Source: Amoebidium appalachense
Taxonomy: Eukaryota > Ichthyosporea
Direction: 5' to 3'
Assembly (NCBI GenBank): GCA_963693365.1
Contig: CAVNZM010000002.1
Coordinates: 15,252,001-15,316,000 of the forward strand
DNA length: 64,000 nt
Below are positions 26,242-35,577 of the stretch, one piece after another. Below the pieces are notes generated by a model. It made no database searches. It saw nothing but the letters and a program-made list of their open reading frames with translations, and was not told where the DNA came from. Both the position numbers and the translations under genes were made by a program. Each line of letters opens with the position of its first letter. The stretch's first letter is position 1.

Positions 26242-26423
26242 CGGGATTGATCATCGATACTTCCTTTTGTGAAATGAACGATGTGTGTTTGTGACGCCTT
26301 CAAATTGATGACTGGATTTATGACTTTATCTACGTAAATTGATTGAAGATTAATGAAATACTTCATGTTCGAACTATTCCAGCAACATGACGCCAGCATC
26401 CTGCAAGGACCCCCGCCTCCCCC

Positions 26424-26475
<52 letters not shown>

Positions 26476-26639
26476 CCCTACGCACACACACACACACACC
26501 ACCCAGCTACCGTGACCACCACCACCACCACCACCACACACCCACGCACCCACCTACCCATACAGACACACACAACAGTGTGTGTGTGTGTGTGTGCATG
26601 TGTGTGTGCGCGCGCGCGTGTGTGTGTGTGTGTGTTGGC

Positions 26640-27480
26640 ATGACATTGTGCATGTGTGCACGTGCTCGTCCGTGTGTGTTTCATGGATGCATGTGTGCAA
26701 GGTCAATGCCGGCATGTTGTGATGTGTGACATTCGGCGTTTTTTTGACCTCATTATTGTACAGACCACGATTCAATGCTCCAACTCCAAAATTTATGCAC
26801 CGTTATTTTCATAACAATAATCTCGGACTCCTGCTTATGATAGCATGTTACTACCAATCATTATGGCATGTCGACGCACTCGATTTAGTCGTGACGGGTT
26901 CTCTGCCAGTATGTGTGTGAAGCGAACTCACTGTGCACCTAGGTCTCTATAAATTACACGTACACAAATGTTTCATGTCATGATCATTGCTGGTTGAGGG
27001 GTTGCCAAGTAACCCTGAGCCGATCGCCGATGCACTTTTGCATCAAATCACCAGGAATCGCCAGATTTCTGGTATTTATACCGTCAGAGTACATATGAAC
27101 CAAAGTTGCGTCATCGCCATGACGTCATCCCTGCCTATTGCTGTACCACAGCACAGACAACGAATGCCAGGAATTTTTTGCGTTAGACACCAAATACCTA
27201 TGAAAGTATGCTCAACTGGGTTACAATCAAAAATGTTGCCTAAGCAGGAAGTGTACTGTTTCGGAATTTTTGCATTTTGTTGCCCTTGGAGCTGTTACAA
27301 AATTATTTACAATCTAGTTGAAGTAGAATGAAAACGTTTTTACCCAGGGTATTAAGACTCATTTTGGCGCCTTGTAAGATGAAGACTCATTTTGGGCGCC
27401 TTGTAAAACCCCCAGATCTTGGTCTACGGAGACGGACATACCCATGAAAGTATTACTTAAGAACCTAGGCCTGTAAGAAC
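26640..27480. other. Spacer left of the transposon nest
   Basis: No supported gene. An imperfect tandem duplication of a 27-nt unit (AGACTCATTTTGG-CGCCTTGTAA) lies at about 27354-27408. Confidence 0.5.
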
Positions 27481-27481
27481 G

Positions 27482-27489
27482 CCTACGAC
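27482..27489 (+). repeat. Left target-site copy of the P-like element
   Basis: CTACGAC (27483-27489) abuts the left inverted repeat and is repeated exactly at 31305-31311 after the right inverted repeat. With the preceding AAGAACGC it reads Lys-Asn-Ala-Tyr-Asp, a LINE reverse-transcriptase motif continued (Thr-Val) on the far side of the element. Confidence 0.8.
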
Positions 27490-27523
27490 CACGGCCCTCT
27501 GAAAAAAAGACGGCCTGGATACA
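27490..27523 (+). repeat. Left terminal inverted repeat of P-like element
   Basis: Starts CACGGCCCTCTG, has a run of seven A, then GACGGCCTGGATACA. It is complementary to 31270-31304, which has eight T in the run. Confidence 0.95.
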
Positions 27524-27673
27524 CTACGTCATAAAATCGCATTCCATTGTGCTCGTGGTATCTCGATCCACTGGATTCCGGCCCTAAAACGAGATGTCGG
27601 CACAGAACATGTATGTTGTTGTTTTTCGTTTACGTCTCGCTTTTTTTGGTTCAAAGACGGAGACATCGGTAAC

Positions 27674-28423
27674 ATGGCTGACGGCGGGACTGGCCTTATG
27701 AAGGGAGCTGCTCCTCCCGAGCCTGGAATGGATAAGAAGAGAAGTAACGGTCTGCGTAGCAACAAAATCGGTAACATATGCAGTGTTCCAGGCTGCAGAG
27801 GCAACTACGACGACCAAAACAAGGTTTTCGTTTACAAATTCCCCAACCCAAACGACGGGCGCATTAAAAGCGAGACGCTACGCGAAGAAACACGGAACCT
27901 TCTCAGTGCGTGGCTACGTGCTGTGCCGAGGCAGTGGCCTGAGAACTTCGACCCGCACGGTGTTGCGCGGGTCTGCTGCCGTCACTTTCCCGCCCATGAC
28001 ATCGTTAAAAAAGGTGGCAAAGCGTGGCCTAGGCCAGGCGCCGTCCCGAGCATTTTTCCCAACTGCCCCAGTTACCTGAGCGCCCCTTCCGCGCCTCCTC
28101 GTACGGACCCGGAAGAGAGAGCCGCAAAGATGGAGAAGGTTCGGGCAAGGCAAGAGGAAGAGGCAGTAGCGAAGAAGCGCCAGAAGGAGATGTTCGTGTT
28201 CGGCCAGCTTGTTGTCCGTGCCCTGGAAATAGCGGAGCGGCACGCCGGCTGGAGGGTTTACGGAGGAAACACAGTGGTCGCTGGCGTTTACGAGCAAGAC
28301 AATGGTACCCCCCCCCCCCCCCCCCCCCCCCTCAAAATCCCCTCCAATGTCCTCATGCCCTCGCCCCCTCACCCCCTCACCCCCCCAACACACAAGGTCA
28401 CATGAGGAGTCGACCGGCATGAA

Positions 28424-28459
<36 letters not shown>

Positions 28460-28539
28460 TTGTGTGTGTCTGTGTGTGACACTGTGTGTGTGTGTGTGTG
28501 TGTGTGACACGTGTGTGTGTGCGCGCGCATCAGTGTGTT

Positions 28540-28591
<52 letters not shown>

Positions 28592-28880
28592 TGTGTCGGG
28601 ATGGGTGGGTGGGGAGGGGGGGGGGGGGGGGGTTTCCATATGGTTTTTCACATGCCAAGCGTAGTCAAATGTGGTGCCACACAGATTTTGCTGACTTTTA
28701 ATTTGCAGGCCAGTCTCATCCGCTATCTCCTGGACAGCGGCGTGAGCGGCGAGAAGCTCAACTTTGTGCTCACCAGAAAGTTTCAAACCGACTCCCTTGA
28801 GGGTGCTTTTGGCACAATCCGACAGTACAGCGGTGGGAACTACAACGTTGGGACAGCACAGGTGGGTACCTCCCCCTCCT

Positions 28881-28934
<54 letters not shown>

Positions 28935-29430
28935 ACACCCCTACCCTACTCAGCCACCCACCCACTGCCTGCAACAATGAAACACAAGAGATACATCACA
29001 CACACACGATTCATACAGCATTACAAAGAACAGAGACAGAACAGATATAGGATGATTTGGTGATTCACCTTAATAATAGGATAGTGGTGTCATGACATGG
29101 TGGCCCCGGGGAATAAAATAATCAGGAGAAAAAAAAAAAGGGGGGGGGGGGGATAGCGAGAGAGGCAGGGACGGAAGAAGGGGTTGGAGGAGGAGGGGAG
29201 GGGGAGGGGGGGTATCAGGATAAAAGGAGTGTGGTGAAAAGAAAGGGTGCAAAGAAAACTGAACGAAAAATGAAATTAGGGGGTGGGGTGGGGGGGGGGG
29301 GGGGGGGGGGGGGGGGCTGTTGAACTCAAACCACAAAAATGCACACACGTACACGCACACACACACACACAGACACACAGACACACATACACCAAACACC
29401 ACACACACACACACACACACACACACCGTA

Positions 29431-29485
<55 letters not shown>

Positions 29486-30709
29486 ATACATACACAACCC
29501 CATGCAGATATACCTAAACCATGCTTGTGTACACACGAAGATATGCTATGATACACTGCTTGCGCGCCCGCGCCATAGTGTGTCATATTAAACTTTTATA
29601 GCCACGTGCCATCTATATATACACAAATCACACAATAAACTCACCTCTATGAACAGACTCTCCAGGCCGTCAAAAGGATACGGGTGCAGAAGCTGGCAAA
29701 GCTGGCAGTGCAGACGGGCACAAGTGTAACACAGCTGTTCGACAACATGAACACAGCACTCAACAGCAAACGCAAAACGATCACCATCGAGACCATTCTC
29801 CCACTCTACAACAACACCATCTGGGGCCACGTCTATAAAATCAGCGAAGACGTCAGAAAGCCAGAGGTGCTAACCTACCGGGCAGGGTTCTGTGTGCACG
29901 CGCTTCACGTGCGCGGTGTTGGCTGCAACACATGTCGTGCACAATTCGAAATCACCACACCCAACAAAAACACCAACACACCCAGTGAAACAAGCACCAC
30001 AGCTACTGAAACAGCCACCACTACGGCCGGGAGAGCCACAGACGATCACTACCGACTCATCCGCGCCGCCAATCGGGGGGGCCTGACTTTCCCTTCACCA
30101 CCAACAGTGAGCATTGTCACATTGGTCTACTGTGTGGTGGAGGCACTGCTAAAGCCACTGGTCAACACGTACCTTCCGGGGGGCAGCCATAGAACGGTGG
30201 CTGTGCTACTCAGCGAACATGCAGTCAAAAGGTACAATACCGATAAGGCACTTATGGACGAGTGTGGGGTGTGCGGCACGCAAAAGAGAGCACTAGTGGA
30301 ACGACTAATAACCGTTGCAACCAACTGCCACCTGAGCGCGTATGTGCGTCAACGCAAGGAACAAGCGAAGAAAGCACCCAACAAAGCAAACCGGAAAGCC
30401 AAAACAGTGCAGGCGGCCGCTTTGGCGGCGAGCGAGGCCGCCGCGGGGGCAGGCGTCCCCGCCACAGTTGCAGGGAGCATGCCGTCGACAAAACCAGCAA
30501 AGAAGAAAAAGGAGAGCAAAACAGAGGAAAAGGGAGGCGAAGGGAGGAAGAAGGGAAAGAAAGGTGAAAACAAAGCAACCACGGCGGAACCACCTACCGT
30601 CGAGTGGGAGATGGAGGGAAACGATGACGAGCTGGTGGCTGCACTGGAGGCAGCAGAGGCGGAGTACGATTGGATGGTAGAGGCGTATTTGGAGGAAGCA
30701 GAGCTCTAG
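27674..30709 (+). pseudogene. THAP-domain P-type transposase, catalytic core missing
   Basis: Exon 1 (27674 to about 28304) encodes a THAP zinc finger: C36-x4-C41, FPNP, WLRAV, then C-x2-H (VCCRHF) and the diagnostic AVPSIF. A charged helix follows (about residues 145-185). Exon 2 (28709-28861) carries the P-type signature VLTRKFQTDSLEG followed by SGGNYN. Exon 3 (29657-30709) continues with YRAGFCVHAL, CNTC and RGGLTFPSP, all typical of the C-terminal half of THAP/P transposases, then a Lys/Glu-rich tail. Exons 2 and 3 join in phase 0. Exon 1 ends in phase 1 at its best donor (GTACCC), which does not match exon 2 at its best acceptor. The several hundred residues of the RNase H-like catalytic region expected between them are absent; the gap holds only C and TG repeats. 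The copy therefore cannot be an autonomous transposase. It could act as a DNA-binding repressor if spliced. Confidence 0.8.
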
Positions 30710-30780
30710 CGGCTTTGTCAGTGTTTTCTAACCCTCTTTCTTTTCTTTTTTTGCCAGTAGGTAGAGGTGTGAGGGTTTGC

Positions 30781-30829
<49 letters not shown>

Positions 30830-31065
30830 CTACACAGTGTTTATTGGTTGGTGGTTAGTGTTGCAGGACATAGACGTTCTAATACTTAACATACAGGTAG
30901 TATTATGTTACCTAGTGGATAGAAACACCTTTGAGAGAATATACGCAAAGAAGAGTTCTAGTTTTGTAGCAGATCTTTGCTCACTATGTGTAAACGTGAA
31001 CTGCTCAATAGATATAACTATACTGAGACTCAGCTACACTATTATGTACACTATGCCAAAACTTT

Positions 31066-31108
31066 GTGCTATAGGGCTTGCGCATATTACTCGCAAGCCC
31101 TATAGCAC
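31066..31108. repeat. 17-bp perfect inverted repeat near the right end of the P-like element
   Basis: GTGCTATAGGGCTTGCG at 31066-31082 and its exact complement at 31092-31108, with a 9-nt loop. It lies about 200 bp inside the right terminus, so it may be a subterminal binding site or a transcript hairpin. Confidence 0.9.
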
Positions 31109-31269
31109 CGTGACAAAGACAAAAAAACGCCTTAGAACATAGGAAGCACTTCATAAACTTTTGTCGTTTTTTTTTTCCCTTCCGTTTTCCTTCATAATCT
31201 GCGCACTGATAGTAGTTTGCTAGCGAATCCAGTGGATCGAAATACCAATCTGCTCTTTTGACCCCGTTC

Positions 31270-31304
31270 TGTATCCAGGCCGTCTTTTTTTTCAGAGGGC
31301 CGTG
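31270..31304 (-). repeat. Right terminal inverted repeat of P-like element
   Basis: Complement of 27490-27523 apart from one extra T. It is followed directly by the target-site copy CTACGAC. Confidence 0.95.
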
Positions 31305-32697
31305 CTACGACACCGTAGTACCGTACCCACTGGTTTGTTATGGCATAAGCTGGCTATAAGGGCTTACCAGCCCCTTTGGCCGTCTTCTGCAAGCGCTGTT
31401 CGATACCACTCGCGGACGAGCGGCGGTCCATGGCCATGCCATTGGAACATCAACGCCCGGTTTTTCTCGTTCTCGGGGTCATCTGCAGGGGTCCCTCCTG
31501 AGTCCGGCCGCGGCCGGCCGTTGTTGTTTGACGTTTTCATTGACGATTTAGCCTGCGCCCTCGAACCCTTTGGCCAACTGCATACCCGCCGTGTACCGGG
31601 TCTCCTTTTTGTGGACGATATTGTTCTTTGTTCTTGTCATGCACCAGATGCTTCGTCAGGTGGATCAATGGTGCACCGAGAATCTCATGACAGTCGGAAT
31701 TGCAAAGTGTGCTACTTTTTCGAAAAACGCTTCCTTTTGATTGGCCGGTCTTCCTATTCCTGTTCAGAGCACCTATGACTATCATCAAGTTGGGTATCAT
31801 AGTCCTTTTACTGCACGGGGTATTGATTTCCGCACGCTCCTCACGGCACGGATCGCTCGTGCGAAGGGTAAGCTTCACATATCGTGTCAAAGATGTTTCA
31901 ACGGGAGTCTGTGATCCATCCTGCGAACCTTCTTCTCTACTATAGAACTTTTTTACGGCCGACACTTTCGAATTTGGACTTCCGGATCCGCTATTGGCCT
32001 GCGCCCCACCTTGCGAGGCGGCCGTGGCGCTGAAAGAGTTCGACGATTTTCAGGGTACTGCGCTGCGCACTTTGTTTCGTACTCGGTTTGTGCCTCCCTT
32101 TAAAACAGTATGTTTGGATTGTCGTCTGCTGTTTGTCGTATGGAGGAATTGTCTCTTCGTTTTTGTTTTCAGTTCGTTAGGATGGATACCTTATGATGGT
32201 CACCCTCTTTATGCTTTCTTTCCCCCCCTCCCTCCATCCCTCTTCCCCCCCGATTCACCAACGTTACTTCTGAATGTCCTCAGCCTACCCTCTTTCAACC
32301 TGATTCTTCCTCTCGCTATCTCACTCCCTCTTTCTTTTCTCTTCCTGTTTTTTCTGCCTTTTCGCGTTATTACCATTACGCAGTATAAGTTTCTTTCTCG
32401 TTCTGATAGAGAAATCAAAGGTAAAACTCAGTCGGCATGTGTTATGTTCCTTAGGCAACACCGTACTGATCATTATCGCTTTTTGGGAGCTTTGGCAGGA
32501 TATTTTCTCCTGCTGTACGTATGGATACCACCCTAGACTAAGTAGATAAGTCTGTATGGTGCTCTGATGTTGATATTGCCTGGGAAGTTGTGCAGTGGCG
32601 TTGTAATTTTTGTTATCGCCGCTGGTGCCACTTTTGTGCTGAACCTTTTAATCGCAAGCATGCTGATAAGTGTGAGTTTTTATGTCGCGTGCGTCAT
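31305..32697 (+). pseudogene. Decayed LINE reverse transcriptase (5'-truncated, frameshifted)
   Basis: Conceptual translation gives AYD (split by the P-like element), then TVPTGLLWHKLA, LLFDVFIDDLA and GLLFVDDIVL (the RT active site, with FVDD in place of YADD). After a frameshift come QWCTENLMTVGIAKC and then RTLLTARIARAKGKLH. Near 32590-32680 a Cys/His segment (WRCNFC, WCHFC, HADKC) resembles the zinc knuckle at LINE ORF2 C-termini. At least three frameshifts and a stop are needed to join the parts, and an 8-nt tandem duplication (ACCGTAGT) shifts the frame just after the insertion. Only about 15 nt of the LINE are recognisable left of the P-like element, so the copy was 5'-truncated before that insertion. 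Confidence 0.8.
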
Positions 32698-32886
32698 GCA
32701 AGTCGGCCGGTTCGCTATGATGGCCCGCCCGGCCGGGCCGGCAAATCGGGCCAAAAGTCCCCGACCCGAACATTTTGCATATAATTTGAGAAATTGTGGA
32801 GAGAGAAGTCTCGAACAGTTTTCCACCAAAATTTGCTACGTACTAAATATATATGTAAACTCTTATTATGTAAATTTTCAATCAAT

Positions 32887-32995
32887 TCTGACATTGGGTT
32901 TTTTGGCAAAGCTCACAAAAGCGATGGTACCTTTTCTTGGTTTGAGGTGCGAACTGAAAATTGGTGACACTGTAGCGTGACAACCCAATGTCAGA
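32887..32995. repeat. 14-bp inverted repeat flanking 81 bp
   Basis: TCTGACATTGGGTT at 32887-32900 and its exact complement at 32982-32995, inside the TIR element. Confidence 0.8.
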
Positions 32996-33504
32996 TCGAG
33001 TTGAAACTTGGTAAACCCCAAGGTCATTGGCTTACAAGCTTATGTGCAAAATTTGACCTATGGTTGTTTGTCTTTATGCGACACAGGAAGGACGCGCTTT
33101 GGCCGGTTTTCAGCCGTAAAAAAGTGAAACACGGCAACAAACTGCGTTGGCCGCTGTACTGCACAGCGTGTGAGCCACTCGTCATCTGAAACTGATCAGT
33201 GCGGCGGGTGGCAAGATGGTGACAATGCGATAAGAAATTGTTTACGTGAACCAATCATAGACGAGAACTAAGAAATATGCGGGTAAATGGGAATTTTCGG
33301 CTCACATATTGGTGACAAAGCAAAGGACGCTAAGAAGCATGTGATTACGGTCAACATTGTACATATAATCTACAAATAATAAATATAATGTATAAATAAA
33401 TGATAGAAATTATTATATTATTATTTAATACAGCTTAAATACTGAATAGGAATGGGCAGGTAGGAGTGGCACCGCGATCATGAAAAAGGAATTTTGCAAC
33501 GCTC

Positions 33505-33628
33505 AAGCGTGGTTTGATTGGTCGGCATGCGTTCTATATAACAAGCAAGGACCTAGACTCACACGTGCGGCGACATTGTCCTTGTTCGCGTGCATGTGCA
33601 TACCTGTACGTACGGTGTTTTAATAAAT
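33505..33628 (+). promoter_or_regulatory. Promoter-like unit followed by AATAAA
   Basis: GATTGG (an inverted CCAAT) near 33517 and TATATAA near 33535 are followed about 90 nt later by TAATAAATATT near 33622. A promoter this close to a polyadenylation signal is LTR-like, but no LTR ends or internal retroviral-type genes were found. Confidence 0.3.
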
Positions 33629-34109
33629 ATTAAAGCCTTTTATATACTTCAAATCTATGTGTTATCGTTTATTGCTATATCCTGTTTCATGCTTTCGCCG
33701 CGCTCCGATCGATTGGGTGCCTGTCAGGAGTGTCTCTGCCGTGAGCTGGGCATTCGCATTCCACAGATCGCGTCGAATGGCTCGTGTAATTGGCTGCAGA
33801 TCTTTCGCGGCTCTCGGCGAACTTTGGCCCGGATCCGCCCTGAACCGCTTGTATCCGCGGCGAACCGGCCGGGCGGGCCCTCATAGCGAACCGGCCGACG
33901 TGATATATATATGGGGTTTACGCTGTTTACTTGAGGCAAAGAGAACCAGTCTCAGGTATGGGGGGGGGGGGTTTTGCTCGGAATATCCCCCTCGGCGGTA
34001 TATCATGATCACGTACATAGATGTCGGGTGGTGACTATATATCAGGGTTTACTTTCTCTACGAGACACCATAAAGACTACAAGGAGAAATCAATTAGTTG
34101 GGGTTCCCC

Positions 34110-34157
<48 letters not shown>

Positions 34158-34189
34158 GGGCTCCCCTCGGGACACTCGGTATCAGCTGG

Positions 34190-34242
<53 letters not shown>

Positions 34243-34246
34243 TGCG

Positions 34247-34975
34247 CTATAATTTTGTAGTGATGTGTTTCTCAAGCCAATCAATACATCTAATAAACAG
34301 GTCGTAGTTACGCGTGTTTAGTATAAAATCAAGGATGTTGTAATTTACAGGTAGGCTATCTTTCTGGGTGTCTGTTGTGAATGTGACGTGTGTGTGTTGC
34401 GGTATTATGTGGTCTATCAAACTACATTTGGCGATACATGACCGGTTAAACTGGTGTGTGTGTGTGTTGTTTGGGCATGCAAATGATGCCACCTTATACT
34501 TATTAGATCTCCACTGTATAGCACGTGTACAGTAAAAGCGTGGTAATTGATCAATAATACCATCAGCTAGAGAAAGACCAGTTCTACAGGAAGGTAATAT
34601 GTATTTAGGTGTTATACACTTGCGAGTGCCATATTTGGCAATATGGTTGAGGCGGTCAGTATATATAAAACGAGACATAAGGCTTAGTTTTTCAAGGTGT
34701 ATGCTTTCATCGGGTCTAGTGTCGTGTGGTATCTTTTTCCATTTGTTATATTGCGTGATTATCTTGTGATTGTGTACATGTTTAATAAGTAAGTGGCAGT
34801 CCAAAGTCACACACACACTATTGCGGGGTTTATTTGTATTTGTGCCCAGGGGAGAAGGGGAGAGAGAGGGGAGGAAAGAGGGGAGAGGTGAGGAGGGGAC
34901 AGGTCGGATAGAGAAGAGAGGGTGGGAGGGCAAATACTTCTTTAAGCGGCTTATGTGCTTATTGAATTTCAGCGC
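34247..34975 (-). pseudogene. Displaced C-terminal part of LINE ORF2
   Basis: An open frame from about 34975 to 34247 encodes LALKFNKHISRLKKYL, a Cys/His segment (FACPN, HQFNRSC, IAKC) and a terminal ILDFILNTRNYDLF. These resemble the region after the RT in LINE ORF2 proteins. Between this and the 824-residue frame ending at 35578 lie several frame changes (35525-34980), so the copy has lost a continuous C-terminus. Confidence 0.55.
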
Positions 34976-35577
34976 GAGATAGGATACTCTAGCAGCTATT
35001 GGGACCAGACTGTCATGTGCTGAGCTGATTCGTATTAGTTTGCTTCTATATTTCGTGTTTTGGTGAGTGAATTTCGGGGGTTTTCTTGCATAGTGATGCC
35101 GGGGTCTAAGTGGGGTATTAGGAGATTAATCAGTGGTATGGGGAGAACCTGATGCAGCGGCGGCTGATTGTTTGGTGCGCGCGTGCATGCCCCATGCCTC
35201 TGCGTACTCTGCATGTTATATGTTGTATTGCTTCTTGCTGTGTGCTTGGCGAGACCCATGTTGCCTGCTCGCGTGTGTGTATGCTTATATGTATTGTGAG
35301 TAAAGGTGTGTACGTGTTGTAGTGCTGTAGGGGTGTCTCAGGTGGCGGTAGCCAATGGTGTGGAGTGCGTGTAGTCTGTGGGGGAGGGAGTGTTGTGATT
35401 GGCTGAATGTCACTGTGGTATTTGTCTGGCCAGTGGGCCGCGTGTCTGTGAAGTGTCTCGCGGGGTCGCGGGCTTTTCGAAGTTCTTCTGAGAACACGAA
35501 AAAACTCGCTTCCCACCCAACTCAAAGAAAAGTTTATACGTATACACGGTTTCGAGCCCCTTTAAGCGTGCAGATAG

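Larger units (their letters stand above)
27490..31304 (+). mobile_element. P-element-like THAP DNA transposon (3.8 kb)
   Basis: Terminal inverted repeats at 27490-27523 and 31270-31304 match over about 34 nt with one A-run length difference. The element starts CACGGCCCTCTG. A 7-bp direct repeat, CTACGAC, flanks it. Inside is a plus-strand gene with an N-terminal THAP finger and the C-terminal half of a P-type transposase. P-family elements normally make 8-bp duplications, so 7 bp is slightly unusual. The near-identical terminal repeats imply a relatively recent insertion. The copy lacks the RNase H-like catalytic middle. Confidence 0.9.
32702..33899. mobile_element. Candidate TIR element with 39-bp GC-rich inverted repeats
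   Basis: 32702-32740 (GTCGGCCGGTTCGCTATGA and onward) matches the complement of 33861-33899 at 36 of 39 positions. Each arm carries GGCCGGTTCGC twice or nearly so. The interior (1.1 kb) has no transposase. I could not identify a target-site duplication. It may be a non-autonomous DNA element or an inverted duplication of a GC-rich repeat. Confidence 0.5.

Noticed and set aside
34191-34238. CRISPR-like direct repeats
   Set aside because: The tandem units here and elsewhere are simple microsatellites without spacers.
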